DNA from: Bacillus halotolerans
GTDB taxonomy: Bacteria; Bacillota; Bacilli; Bacillales; Bacillaceae
DNA length: 64,000 bases
NCBI RefSeq assembly: GCF_001517105.1
Contig: NZ_LPVF01000008.1
Span: 682,001-746,000 of the forward strand
Reading direction: 5' to 3'
Part shown: piece by piece, positions 18,513 through 26,819 of the stretch
Layout: each line of letters begins with the position of its first letter
How positions within the stretch are numbered: the first letter of the stretch is position 1
Program-made: the position numbers and the translations under genes
Notes under the pieces: model-generated
Databases searched by the model: none
What the model was told of the DNA's origin: nothing
Seen by the model: only the letters and a program-made list of their open reading frames with translations

Positions 18513-18884
18513 TTATAGATATTTGACGGCTGCGACAACGATCATGATCCAAGAAATAATGAACGCCACACCGCCAAGCGGCGTGATTGCCCCGAGAATG
18601 GAAATTTGCGTCACACTGAGGATGTATAAGCTTCCGGAAAACAGCACAATCCCAGCAAACATCAGCCAGCCGGCTGTTGTGACGCTGCCGATGCCAGACA
18701 GTTTATCCGCAAGAAACGCGACAACAAAAAGCCCCAGCGCGTGATACATATGATACTGCACGCCTGTGTGCCACACCTGAAGATATTTATCGGGAATTTT
18801 CCCTTCTAATCCGTGTGCGCCAAATGCCCCGAGGCCCACGGCAAGCATGGCATTAATAGCGCCTAATATGAGAAATATTTTCAT
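18513..18884 (-). CDS. ywdK: small membrane protein, DUF423 family (YwdK)
   Basis: A 123-residue protein with four predicted membrane helices. The N-terminal motif [23 protein letters not shown] is the hallmark of DUF423. No enzymatic function is established for the family. The SD GGGAGAG precedes ATG 18884. It is probably cotranscribed with ywdJ and ywdI upstream (gap 62 nt). Confidence 0.85.
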   Translation of the reverse strand: MKIFLILGAINAMLAVGLGAFGAHGLEGKIPDKYLQVWHTGVQYHMYHALGLFVVAFLADKLSGIGSVTTAGWLMFAGIVLFSGSLYILSVTQISILGAITPLGGVAFIISWIMIVVAAVKYL

Positions 18885-18946
18885 CTATTCTCTCCCGCCT
18901 TTTCGTTAAACTCATATCAATTATCATATCGCACCTGTATGAAAAT

Positions 18947-20269
18947 TCAATGTTTGTTCTCTGATGACACGAGATTGTCGGATTTTCTCCTGCGCCAAAG
19001 CTGAAACTGATCCATCGCTATTGCAGCAAGCGTCCCTAAGACAAGCCCGTTGCTTAACAGAGAAATAAACACCGGATGCATATCCTTTAATGCACTTTCT
19101 GGCACAAACATAATGCCGACACCTGTAAGCAGTGAAATGCCGATCACAGCCCGCACTCTTTTCAGCTCTGATTTCTCATAGGAATCAAATTCAGTAAACG
19201 CCAAACCAACCATTGCCGAGAACACAACAAAGTTTACTGCGAATCCAACGGGTGACGGCAGGCTCGCAAACGCATTCATAAAAAACGGAATCACGCTGAT
19301 GAAAACGACCAGCATACTGCCGAGAACAAACGGCTTTTTAGAAGGCATCTTTGTCGTTTCAATAAAACCCGCGGCTCCCGAAATCGGAACCGGTGCAATG
19401 GCTCCAGACAAACCGCTCAGCAAATGGCTGAATGCAGCCGCAAAACCGGCAGGGCGCTCATGATGCTTTCCATCTGTCTGTTTGCCGAATTTTTTCACCG
19501 CAATGTCCACAACCTTCATACTTGCCAGCATGTTAACGATCAGCAGGATCGTAATAAAAACCGAGGTGATGGCTAGGCCGCTGTTAAATAACGGGGCACC
19601 GAACGGAAACAGAGACGGCAGCTGAAACAGCCGATCCGGCATTTCGATCGGTTTCGCAACGCCCGCAGCAGCAAACAGCACCCATCCGCCGAAAAGGGCC
19701 AATAAAATAGAATATTGCTTTAAAAAAACGATATGAGAATTTGTCATGATAAAAGCTGCGGTGACGACAACCAGCGCGAGGACAAATACAAGACCGTCCA
19801 CGCTGTCTTTTAAATAGCCGATGCCGAGAAGCCCTTTTATTATCGGCTGGCTCAGCTGCATGACGAGCAGCAGCAAATAGACCCCTGTCACAACCGGAGT
19901 AAACAAGGCAGCAAGCCGGTCAATGACCTTGAAGACACTTAACAAAAAGAAACATACAGCGCTTACAAGAAGCGCCCCCTGCAAGCCTCGCAATGTTTCG
20001 CCATATGTCGCAAACACCGTTCCGGTCAGGCCGCCGTAGATCGTGTACACTCCCCACCACAAGCCGGCAGGGCTTTCATTTATAGGCAGCCGGTGTCCTT
20101 TCAAACACTGAATAACTGCGGCAATTCCCAATACAAAAAAAGTGCTTTGAATCAGCCGTGCAGAATCTGAATGATCCAGATGAAACGACTGGGCAACCGC
20201 CACCGGAACAACAATCGCCGCGGCAATCATAAACGCTGTCCATTGCAGAGCGCCAAGAACCAATTTCAC
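18947..20269 (-). CDS. ywdJ: nucleobase:cation symporter-2 family permease YwdJ
   Basis: A 440-residue polytopic protein with about 12-14 membrane spans, like the xanthine/uracil permease (NCS2) family. The family motif region appears as ISGAAGFIETTKMPSKKPFVLGS (about 297-319), a divergent form of the usual Q/E-N-x-G helix. The substrate is uncertain. GTG 20269 has the SD AAAGGTTGAG. It lies 19 nt downstream of ywdI. Confidence 0.82.
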   Translation of the reverse strand: MKLVLGALQWTAFMIAAAIVVPVAVAQSFHLDHSDSARLIQSTFFVLGIAAVIQCLKGHRLPINESPAGLWWGVYTIYGGLTGTVFATYGETLRGLQGALLVSAVCFFLLSVFKVIDRLAALFTPVVTGVYLLLLVMQLSQPIIKGLLGIGYLKDSVDGLVFVLALVVVTAAFIMTNSHIVFLKQYSILLALFGGWVLFAAAGVAKPIEMPDRLFQLPSLFPFGAPLFNSGLAITSVFITILLIVNMLASMKVVDIAVKKFGKQTDGKHHERPAGFAAAFSHLLSGLSGAIAPVPISGAAGFIETTKMPSKKPFVLGSMLVVFISVIPFFMNAFASLPSPVGFAVNFVVFSAMVGLAFTEFDSYEKSELKRVRAVIGISLLTGVGIMFVPESALKDMHPVFISLLSNGLVLGTLAAIAMDQFQLWRRRKSDNLVSSENKH

Positions 20270-20288
20270 GTAAGCTCAACCTTTCTGA

Positions 20289-20606
20289 TTAAAAATCAAA
20301 TAAAGACTCTCCGTTTCCATCCTCTTCCTGCTTATCTTTTTCCTGCTTCCGATATTTGTTTAATCCCGCGTTGCCCATCATCTTTTCCATCAGCAGCTGG
20401 TCTGTCGAAGGCGGCGCCGAAGGATTTGGCGTGACACTCGGCTGAATAAGCGGCGCGCTCCCCGTCTCCGGCTGATCCAGTACGACGTCGCACAAAGAAC
20501 GGACGACCGCCACGTGACGCTTCAGCTCCTCATCACCTTCAGCCGTCTTTGCTTTCTTCAATTCCTCTTCCATCTTCTGAATCAAAGCGGATATATGAAT
20601 GTTCAT
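20289..20606 (-). CDS. ywdI: uncharacterised small cytoplasmic protein YwdI
   Basis: A 105-residue hydrophilic protein (MNIHISALIQKMEEELKKAK...) with charged helical N-terminal third (about 1-45), a proline/serine-rich middle and an acidic C-terminus ending ESLFDF. No known domain is recognised. The SD GGAGG is 7 nt ahead of ATG 20606. It is transcribed divergently from ywdH and precedes ywdJ and ywdK. Confidence 0.8.
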   Translation of the reverse strand: MNIHISALIQKMEEELKKAKTAEGDEELKRHVAVVRSLCDVVLDQPETGSAPLIQPSVTPNPSAPPSTDQLLMEKMMGNAGLNKYRKQEKDKQEEDGNGESLFDF

Positions 20607-20709
20607 AAAAAATCCTCCAAAAATAAAATGTAGTCTCCCTGCATTTTATCAAATTCCCGCCGCAAACGCAGACAAGAGTTTGTTATTTTTTCTGACAAGC
20701 GCCTCGCAT

Positions 20710-20739
20710 TTGACAAGCAGAAGACATTTTTCACATAAT
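20710..20739 (+). promoter_or_regulatory. sigma-A-type promoter of ywdH
   Basis: TTGACA (20710-20715), 18-nt spacer, CATAAT (20734-20739). The transcript would start about 28 nt ahead of ATG 20774, supporting that start over the earlier in-frame ATG at 20738. Confidence 0.65.
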
Positions 20740-20773
20740 GAATCACCATGACCCGCAGGGAGGAGAGAGAATT

Positions 20774-22144
20774 ATGAACAGCATCCCCTCTATTGTCAGC
20801 AGACATCAAGCATTTTTCGCGGCAGGGCATACGAAATCAATTGACTCAAGACTGGACGTCTTAAAGAAATTGAAACACACCATCAAAGCGTATGAAGCAG
20901 ACATCACAGCCGCTCTCTATCAGGATCTTCACAAATCTGAACAAGAAGCATACTCAACGGAAATCGGCATCGTTCTGGAGGAAATCAGCTTTGTGATGAA
21001 ACGTCTGAAAAAATGGGCCAAGCCGAAAAGAGTTAAAACGCCATTGACCCTTATCGGTTCCAAAAGTGTCATTATCCCCGAGCCGTATGGCACCGTCTTG
21101 GTGATTGCGCCATGGAACTATCCCTTGCAGCTGGCGCTTTCTCCATTAATCGGAGCCATTGCGGCCGGAAACACGGTCGTTCTCAAACCTTCAGAATATA
21201 CGCCAGCTGTTTCGGCTGTTCTTTCCGATCTCATCCATGACGTTTTTCCGGATCATTATGTCGCTTTGGCGGAAGGCGGGCCGGACATCAGCACAGCTTT
21301 ATTACAGCAGCCGTTCGACTACATATTTTTTACAGGAAGCGTCGCCATAGGAAAAGTTGTCATGGAAGCGGCTGCCAAACAATTAATCCCTGTCACCTTA
21401 GAGCTCGGAGGCAAAAGCCCCTGCATCGTGCATAAGGATGCTGACATCAAGCTTGCCGCCAAACGCATTGTCTTCGGGAAATTTACAAATGCCGGACAAA
21501 CCTGCATCGCACCCGATTATTTAATTGTCCACGAAGACATCAAAACGAAGCTCACAGAAGAAATGAAGCGTGCAATCAATGAATTTTACGGCCCTCAGCC
21601 CGAACGGAATCCGCAGTACGGCAAAATCGTCAGTGAGCGCCACTATCAGCGGCTGCTCGATTTTCTGAATGATGGCGTCCCGCTCACAGGCGGACAATCT
21701 GATTCTGATCACCACAAAATAGCGCCGACGATACTTGATCAAGTGGAGGATGACTCTCCTGTGATGCAGGAGGAGATTTTTGGTCCGATTCTTCCGCTGT
21801 TTACGTACGGTGATATCGATGAAGTCATTGAGAAAGTCCAATCGCGACCGAAGCCGCTCGCCCTGTACGTCTTTACCACAAACAAAGAAATCGAGCGGGC
21901 TGTTTTAGAGAATCTGTCATTTGGCGGCGGCTGTGTCAATGATACGTTAATGCACGTCGCGACACCGTATTTGCCATTCGGCGGCGTCGGAGAAAGCGGT
22001 ATCGGCAGCTATCACGGATTTGACAGCTTTAACACATTTACGCACAAAAAAAGCGTCGTCAAACAAACGAACCGCTTCGACATCGCTTTTCGTTATCCTT
22101 CTTCCAAAAACGGGCTGCGAATGATTCGGAAAATACTTAAATAA
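20774..22144 (+). CDS. ywdH: aldehyde dehydrogenase YwdH
   Basis: A 456-residue class-3 type ALDH with a short form and a C-terminal basic tail ([16 protein letters not shown]) typical of fatty-aldehyde dehydrogenases. Catalytic Cys lies in [11 protein letters not shown] and the base Glu in [17 protein letters not shown] is the substrate/cofactor segment. It oxidises medium- or long-chain aldehydes by family inference. The SD GGGAGGAGAG precedes ATG 20774. Confidence 0.92.
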   Translation: MNSIPSIVSRHQAFFAAGHTKSIDSRLDVLKKLKHTIKAYEADITAALYQDLHKSEQEAYSTEIGIVLEEISFVMKRLKKWAKPKRVKTPLTLIGSKSVIIPEPYGTVLVIAPWNYPLQLALSPLIGAIAAGNTVVLKPSEYTPAVSAVLSDLIHDVFPDHYVALAEGGPDISTALLQQPFDYIFFTGSVAIGKVVMEAAAKQLIPVTLELGGKSPCIVHKDADIKLAAKRIVFGKFTNAGQTCIAPDYLIVHEDIKTKLTEEMKRAINEFYGPQPERNPQYGKIVSERHYQRLLDFLNDGVPLTGGQSDSDHHKIAPTILDQVEDDSPVMQEEIFGPILPLFTYGDIDEVIEKVQSRPKPLALYVFTTNKEIERAVLENLSFGGGCVNDTLMHVATPYLPFGGVGESGIGSYHGFDSFNTFTHKKSVVKQTNRFDIAFRYPSSKNGLRMIRKILK

Positions 22145-22170
22145 AAAAGCGCAGATGATCCGCGCTTTTT
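22143..22170. terminator. bidirectional terminator ywdH/ung
   Basis: AAAAAGCGC ... GCGCTTTTT hairpin between converging genes; its right side contains the ung stop. Confidence 0.8.
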
Positions 22171-22846
22171 ACAAATCCTTTATACACCAATCAATCGGCG
22201 CTTCTCCCATTTTCTCCAAGCACGCATTCGCCCGGGAAAACGGTCTGCTCCCGAAAAATCCGTTTCTTGCCGAAAACGGGCTGGGATGCGTCGATTCAAT
22301 GATAAAATGCTTGGACGTATCGATCCGTTCTTTTTTCATTTGGGCATGCCGGCCCCACAATATAAAGATGATCGGCCGCTCTCTTTCATTCAGCACGTCA
22401 ATCATCCGGTCAGTCAGCCGCTCCCAGCCTTTTCCCTTATGGGAATTCGCCTGTCCGCGCCGCACCGTGAGCACGGTATTCAGCAAAAGAACCCCCTGCT
22501 TCGCCCAGCTGACGAGCGACCCGTGATTCGGTATGCTGCAGCCGATATCATCCTGAAGCTCGAGAAAAATATTTTTTAATGAAGGCGGCTGCTTCACGCC
22601 CGGCTTTACGGAGAAGCTTAAGCCTTGCGCCTGTCCAGGCCCGTGATACGGATCTTGGCCGAGAATGACCACCTTGACATCATCGTACGGCGTATAGTGC
22701 AGCGCATTAAAGATATCGCGGCTGTCCGGATAGACCGTCTCCTCCATGTATTCCCGCTTCAGCATTTCTCTCAGCTCTTGATAATACGGTTTTTCAAACT
22801 CTTCCTTCAGCTGTTCCCACCAGCTGTCCTGTAAAAGCTGTTTCAA
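22169..22846 (-). CDS. ung: uracil-DNA glycosylase
   Basis: A 225-residue family 1 UDG that excises uracil from DNA. The water-activating motif [13 protein letters not shown] contains Asp65, and the C-terminal loop [18 protein letters not shown] supplies the catalytic His. It starts at TTG 22846 with the SD AAGGAGGTT overlapping the ywdF stop codon (TAAGGAGG). The longer frame runs into ywdF and is not used. Confidence 0.97.
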   Translation of the reverse strand: MKQLLQDSWWEQLKEEFEKPYYQELREMLKREYMEETVYPDSRDIFNALHYTPYDDVKVVILGQDPYHGPGQAQGLSFSVKPGVKQPPSLKNIFLELQDDIGCSIPNHGSLVSWAKQGVLLLNTVLTVRRGQANSHKGKGWERLTDRMIDVLNERERPIIFILWGRHAQMKKERIDTSKHFIIESTHPSPFSARNGFFGSRPFSRANACLEKMGEAPIDWCIKDL

Positions 22847-22859
22847 GATGCAAACCTCC

Positions 22860-23666
22860 TTACGAACGATGAAGTCTGGAATAGACAGGTTTGCCATCCC
22901 AAACAATCTCACTTTGTGCTTCCCGTCTCTTCATGTCAGGCTCTTCAAGCAGGACGGCAAAGTTTTTCGTCGGCAGTTCCCCTAGTCCGTGCTTCTCGCT
23001 TAAACGATCCAAATATTGCTTCCGCTTGGCGCCAAGGTCTGCGGACTGATTGTCTCCCGCGTCACTGAATGCATATATCACACTGGCACAAGGCACACGC
23101 TTGACCCGGTAATCCTTCGCTGCACGCAAGTAAAAATCCCAGTCCCAATAATTATGCACATCAGCATCGAAATACCCGATCTCATCGTGCAGGAAACGTC
23201 TGTACATGCTGCCCGACGGCACGTAGGTCGAGAACACTCTCATATCCTCATAGTCAGCGGTATAAGCAAACAATTTCCGTGACACTGGATATCTTGTTCC
23301 GTTTTTCTCTTCAAACGAAACAATTTCGGCATCAGAATGAACAAAATCTGCCGTTTCCATTTCTTTCGCCATTCTTTCCAGATGGCCCGGCGTGAAGAAA
23401 TCATCATCATCACAAAGCATGATACAGTCGCCTGACACCTCTTTGACACCCGCATTTCTCGCGGCCACATGGCCTGAGTTCTTCTCTAAATCAATCACAA
23501 CAATCGGCAGCTCCGGATACAGTGCTTTGGCCCGCTCAACCGATTCCCCGGCATCATTGACAATAATGACTTCATACGGCTTCATAGTCTGCTGCGAAAT
23601 CGACTCCAGCAGCTCGCACAAAGCCGGAATCCGATTATAGGTCACAATTACGATAGAAATCTTCAT
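22860..23666 (-). CDS. ywdF: family 2 glycosyltransferase YwdF
   Basis: A 268-residue GT-A glycosyltransferase. The N-terminus is [21 protein letters not shown], the DDD metal motif sits in [11 protein letters not shown], and [13 protein letters not shown] is the acceptor-side segment. ATG 23666 is chosen because GAAGGAGAG is 4-5 nt ahead; the open frame upstream to 23969 has no homology. It shares a transcript with ung. Substrate unknown; it may modify a surface glycan. Confidence 0.88.
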   Translation of the reverse strand: MKISIVIVTYNRIPALCELLESISQQTMKPYEVIIVNDAGESVERAKALYPELPIVVIDLEKNSGHVAARNAGVKEVSGDCIMLCDDDDFFTPGHLERMAKEMETADFVHSDAEIVSFEEKNGTRYPVSRKLFAYTADYEDMRVFSTYVPSGSMYRRFLHDEIGYFDADVHNYWDWDFYLRAAKDYRVKRVPCASVIYAFSDAGDNQSADLGAKRKQYLDRLSEKHGLGELPTKNFAVLLEEPDMKRREAQSEIVWDGKPVYSRLHRS

Positions 23667-23761
23667 GATGCTCTCCTTCTCATTTTCATAGTCATGTACT
23701 ATTAAAACATATATTGGACGGGAGATCAGTGGGAAGATCCTACCGAACTGTGAAATGGAAA

Positions 23762-24289
23762 CTATAGAAACAGCAATGTGACGCCCACCAGAAGCACCAT
23801 AATCAGCATCAGATCTGCGCATACACGAACGACATCTTTCAGGCGGACGCCATTCGGCAGGACGAGATGCCACAGCTTCGATTGATAGACCGGCAGCAGC
23901 ACCAATGCGTAAGAAAGGCACAAAAAAGTGAAGGCCGGCGGAACAAAAGCACAGCCTGCATCGTCCCAATCCCTCACAATTTCAGAAACACTCGTTCCAT
24001 CTGACAAAAACAAACCAATCAGCAAGGCCAGCAGAACAAAGGACCCCAATTGAACATCAAACAGACGCATGCGTTGATGGCAAGCAAGCCTGAGTGCCAA
24101 AAACCAGCCTAGAGAATAGAAGAATAATAGAAAAAAGATTGCACCAGCAGTAAAAACAACATCTGGCAGCCTATCGAGCAAAAAAACAAGCGGTACGGAC
24201 ACAGCCATAACCAAAAGCATGGAGGCACCCACAAACAAAAATACAGCTACATGAATAACAAAACCATATAAACAAGAGCCGAGTCTCAT
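23762..24289 (-). CDS. ywdE: polytopic membrane protein (YwdE-like)
   Basis: About 175 residues with five to six hydrophobic spans ([41 protein letters not shown] and so on) and no recognised catalytic motif. ATG 24289 is preferred to 24304, since GAGGGGG lies between the two and would be the SD. It follows the PadR/ywdD pair with a 47-nt gap that contains a perfect 19-bp palindrome. By context it may be part of a regulated membrane-stress or export module. The symbol is by position only. Confidence 0.75.
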   Translation of the reverse strand: MRLGSCLYGFVIHVAVFLFVGASMLLVMAVSVPLVFLLDRLPDVVFTAGAIFFLLFFYSLGWFLALRLACHQRMRLFDVQLGSFVLLALLIGLFLSDGTSVSEIVRDWDDAGCAFVPPAFTFLCLSYALVLLPVYQSKLWHLVLPNGVRLKDVVRVCADLMLIMVLLVGVTLLFL

Positions 24290-24304
24290 GACAATCCCCC
24301 TCAT

Positions 24305-24323
24305 TACATAGAAATTCTATGTA
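24305..24323. promoter_or_regulatory. palindrome TACATAG-N5-CTATGTA between ywdD and ywdE
   Basis: A perfect 19-bp inverted repeat of form ACATA-N7-TATGT. The same form (ACATA-N7-TAGGT) overlaps the promoter of the padR gene at 25314-25334, so a second operator of the PadR protein is likely. Confidence 0.6.
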
Positions 24324-24336
24324 TATACCTAAAAAA

Positions 24337-24972
24337 TCAGGCAAGCTGGCGCCTGCCAAAATAACAGCCTATTCGCCCGCACGCCGGAAATAACAGCGTA
24401 GCACAAGCACACGCCCCTATAAACCAAGGTGTCAGCAAGGATTGAAACAGCGCAGCAGGAACGAGATCAAACAGAAAAACAAACATAAAAATAACGTTCG
24501 GCACCATGGAAATAAGAATCGTATGTAAAACAAGCCGTTCACCGCGTTGCCCGAACTCCCTGACACCTTGGTACCCAATCAGCACCCAATAGAGAATATA
24601 AGCAGCTAAAATCAGCCACACTGAAACAGAAATGCCTTTCCACACTGCATGAACAAAGGAAGATTCTAACCATGCATGCAATGCCGTAATGGTAATACCT
24701 GCTGCAAATAAAGCATTATTGCAGAAAAGATGGAATAATAAAAACGTACGGGCGGATACAGGCTGTTCTTTCTGAAAGGAAGATACAATCTCATCCGGTG
24801 TGCCAAACTCCTGAAGCAAACATTCCATGGCTTCCGCCTCACTCTTCCCCTCTTGAATGGAGTGAAACAAGTGGTGGTCAATATGGTTTTCGATCTCTTC
24901 GGTCATCGCTTCACAATCAGAAACCCCTTTAAGCCCGTTTTTCACTTTATATAAATAAGTCTCTTTATCCAT
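24337..24972 (-). CDS. ywdD: HAAS-domain membrane protein (YwdD-like)
   Basis: 211 residues. The N-terminal about 75 residues form a HAAS/permease-prefix domain ([35 protein letters not shown]), a helical cytoplasmic domain that is almost always coupled to a PadR regulator. Four to five membrane spans follow. The gene overlaps the padR 3' end by 8 nt (AATGGATAA), a typical PadR-HAAS arrangement. Its molecular task is unknown; the regulator may be controlled by binding this domain. Confidence 0.78.
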   Translation of the reverse strand: MDKETYLYKVKNGLKGVSDCEAMTEEIENHIDHHLFHSIQEGKSEAEAMECLLQEFGTPDEIVSSFQKEQPVSARTFLLFHLFCNNALFAAGITITALHAWLESSFVHAVWKGISVSVWLILAAYILYWVLIGYQGVREFGQRGERLVLHTILISMVPNVIFMFVFLFDLVPAALFQSLLTPWFIGACACATLLFPACGRIGCYFGRRQLA

Positions 24973-25303
24973 TCTGTCCGCCCCGCTTCAGCATTCGGTC
25001 CATCATAGCTGAAAACACGCTCCATTCCTTTGTGCGCTCTGCAAGAATCTCTCTGCCGTCTTCTGTAATCCGATAATACTTGCGATCCGGCCCTTTCTCC
25101 TGCTTCTCCCAATAGGAAGAAATATATCCTTGCCGTTCAAGTTTATGAAGGGAAGGATACAATGTTCCCTCTTTCATCTGCAGTTCATGATCGCTGCGGC
25201 TTCCCATCTCTTTTACAAGCTCATAGCCATACATCGGCCTCTCATTCAGGAGCGTTAATACCAATATCACAGTGCTGCCTTTAATCAGCTCACGATTTAA
25301 CAT
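24965..25303 (-). CDS. PadR-family transcriptional regulator
   Basis: A 112-residue winged-helix regulator: [51 protein letters not shown], then [17 protein letters not shown], which are the PadR recognition and wing signatures. The length is typical of PadR-s2 proteins. It probably represses its own operon (padR-ywdD-ywdE) through the dyad at 25314-25334 just downstream of a consensus promoter. The inducer is unknown. The SD is AGGGG ahead of ATG 25303. Confidence 0.9.
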   Translation of the reverse strand: MLNRELIKGSTVILVLTLLNERPMYGYELVKEMGSRSDHELQMKEGTLYPSLHKLERQGYISSYWEKQEKGPDRKYYRITEDGREILAERTKEWSVFSAMMDRMLKRGGQNG

Positions 25304-25313
25304 GACAAAACCC

Positions 25314-25334
25314 CTACCTAGTTTTCTTATGTAG
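25314..25334. promoter_or_regulatory. candidate PadR operator
   Basis: CTACCTA ... TATGTAG, arms 7 bp with one mismatch and 7-bp spacing. It begins about 1 nt downstream of the -10 element and so would block transcription start. Confidence 0.6.
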
Positions 25335-25335
25335 C

Positions 25336-25364
25336 ATTTTACGAAATCACCCTGATATTGTCAA
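25336..25364 (-). promoter_or_regulatory. sigma-A promoter of the padR-ywdD-ywdE operon
   Basis: On the minus strand TTGACA (25359-25364), 17-nt spacer, TAAAAT (25336-25341): a strong vegetative promoter, diverging from the pdxK promoter. Confidence 0.8.
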
Positions 25365-25387
25365 TTGATTCCTATAAACCTTTCATA

Positions 25388-25416
25388 TTGTGATAAGCAG
25401 AAAATCTAACTATAAT
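25388..25416 (+). promoter_or_regulatory. sigma-A promoter of pdxK
   Basis: TTGTGA (25388-25393), 17-nt spacer, TATAAT (25411-25416), about 30 nt ahead of ATG 25448. It also shows that the in-frame ATG at 25415 lies in the promoter and is not the start. Confidence 0.8.
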
Positions 25417-25447
25417 GAGATATAAAACATTGATGGAGGTTCAACAC

Positions 25448-26263
25448 ATGTCTATGCATAAAGCACTCACGATTGCCGGCTCCGATTCCAGCGGCGGCGC
25501 GGGAATTCAAGCTGATTTAAAAACATTTCAAGAAAACAACGTATACGGGATGACGGCCTTAACGGTGATCGTCGCGATGGACCCAAACAACAGCTGGGAC
25601 CATCAAGTCTTTCCGATCGATCCTGACACGATTCGCGCCCAGCTCGCAACGATTGTAGACGGCATCGGTGTGGACGCCATGAAAACAGGAATGCTGCCAA
25701 CCGTTGACATTATTGAGCTTGCTGCGAAAACGATCAAGGAAAAACAACTGCAAAACGTCGTGATTGATCCGGTTATGGTTTGCAAAGGGGCAAATGAGGT
25801 CCTTTATCCAGAGCACGCGCAAGCCCTGCGTGAACAATTGGCACCGCTCGCTACCGTGATTACACCAAATCTGTTCGAAGCCAGCCAGCTCAGCGGCATG
25901 GGCGAATTAAAAACGATTGAAGACATGAAAGAAGCGGCGAAAAAAATCCACGCCCTCGGTGCTCAATATGTTGTGATTACAGGCGGAGGCAAGCTGAAGC
26001 ACGAAAAAGCTGTAGACGTTCTGTATGACGGAGAAACAGCGGAAGTCCTTGAAAGCGAAATGATTGATACGCCTTATACACATGGCGCCGGCTGTACGTT
26101 CTCCGCGGCGGTGACAGCAGAACTCGCAAAAGGTGCGGAAGTCAAAGAAGCGATTTACGCGGCGAAAGAATTTATTACTGCTGCGATTAAAGAGTCCTTC
26201 CCGCTGAATCAGTATGTCGGACCTACGAAGCATTCAGCATTGCGCCTGAATAAGCAATCATAA
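25448..26263 (+). CDS. pdxK: pyridoxal/hydroxymethylpyrimidine kinase PdxK
   Basis: A 271-residue ribokinase-fold enzyme of the ThiD/PdxK type. Substrate-site TIAGSDSSGGAGIQADLKTF is near the N-terminus, and the ATP-site anion hole TPYTHGAGCTFSAAV is near residue 205-219 with its catalytic Asp/Cys equivalents. In B. subtilis this protein (YwdB) is the pyridoxal kinase of the vitamin B6 salvage route, despite its ThiD-like sequence. The SD GGAGG lies 8 nt ahead of ATG 25448. Monocistronic with its own terminator. Confidence 0.93.
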   Translation: MSMHKALTIAGSDSSGGAGIQADLKTFQENNVYGMTALTVIVAMDPNNSWDHQVFPIDPDTIRAQLATIVDGIGVDAMKTGMLPTVDIIELAAKTIKEKQLQNVVIDPVMVCKGANEVLYPEHAQALREQLAPLATVITPNLFEASQLSGMGELKTIEDMKEAAKKIHALGAQYVVITGGGKLKHEKAVDVLYDGETAEVLESEMIDTPYTHGAGCTFSAAVTAELAKGAEVKEAIYAAKEFITAAIKESFPLNQYVGPTKHSALRLNKQS

Positions 26264-26268
26264 GCGTA

Positions 26269-26303
26269 ACAGGCTGCCTTATAAAGAGGCAGCCTGTTTT
26301 TGT
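26269..26303 (+). terminator. pdxK terminator
   Basis: AGGCTGCC(9-nt loop)GGCAGCCT followed by GTTTTTG. Confidence 0.88.
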
Positions 26304-26311
26304 TTTCAATC

Positions 26312-26419
26312 TTACACATTGGGACGCTCTGTCGCATTCCATTTCACATCTTCGTAACCGTCCGCCTCAAAAATGTCTATATCACAAGAGTCTTCGTGCG
26401 TTTCATCTGCCGCTTCCAT
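26312..26419 (-). CDS. candidate 35-residue acidic small protein
   Basis: An open frame between the pdxK and ywdA terminators translates to an acidic peptide beginning MEAADETHEDSCDIDIFEAD and ending WNATERPNV. The composition is protein-like (nine Asp/Glu in the first 20 residues) and the stop is clean. Against it: GAGG is 13 nt ahead of the ATG, too far for a strong SD, and there is no clear promoter. It could be the relic of a longer gene. I do not recognise a family. Confidence 0.35.
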   Translation of the reverse strand: MEAADETHEDSCDIDIFEADGYEDVKWNATERPNV

Positions 26420-26449
26420 ACTTGAAAGTAGTCCTCTTTTACAACAGAA

Positions 26450-26475
26450 AAAACTGCCGATCACATCGGCAGCCT
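26450..26475 (-). terminator. ywdA terminator
   Basis: The minus strand reads CTGCCGATGTGATCGGCAG then TTTTTT, right after the ywdA stop. Confidence 0.85.
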
Positions 26476-26477
26476 GT

Positions 26478-26726
26478 TTATTTGGTTTTTAAATTGTTCG
26501 CAGATGACCTCAAAAATGTCTCTATCGACTGAACAAAAAGCGCATATTCCTTCATTTGTTCATATGCCCGTGAAAGGGTTTCTGCCGCTTCACTATGCGG
26601 CGATGTTCCCCGTAGCATTTTTTTCAGCTGAAGAAGCACATCCTTATATTCTTCCCGCTTATCCTCAACATGATCCGCAGCCTGTTCTAAACATTCCGGT
26701 GTTATCTTCTGTTCATGTATATTCAA
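26478..26726 (-). CDS. ywdA: uncharacterised small protein YwdA
   Basis: An 82-residue helical, charged protein (MNIHEQKITPECLEQAADHV...). TTG 26726 is the start because AAAAGGAG is 8 nt ahead; the longer frame from 26798 lacks an SD. It is the last gene of the sacP-sacA-ywdA run, 93 nt after sacA. No domain is recognised; a predicted helical hairpin spans about residues 12-75. Confidence 0.78.
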   Translation of the reverse strand: MNIHEQKITPECLEQAADHVEDKREEYKDVLLQLKKMLRGTSPHSEAAETLSRAYEQMKEYALFVQSIETFLRSSANNLKTK

Positions 26727-26819
26727 GAAAACAACTCCTTTTACAGAAAAAAATAGTAGGTTATCGTTGAAGAATAGCACAGATGGCACAGATTTCACAT
26801 AAGAAAATAGGAGGATTTT

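Noticed and set aside
22847-22912. N-terminal extension of ung
   Set aside because: The extension overlaps ywdF; the TTG at 22846 has a strong SD and yields the standard 225-residue enzyme.
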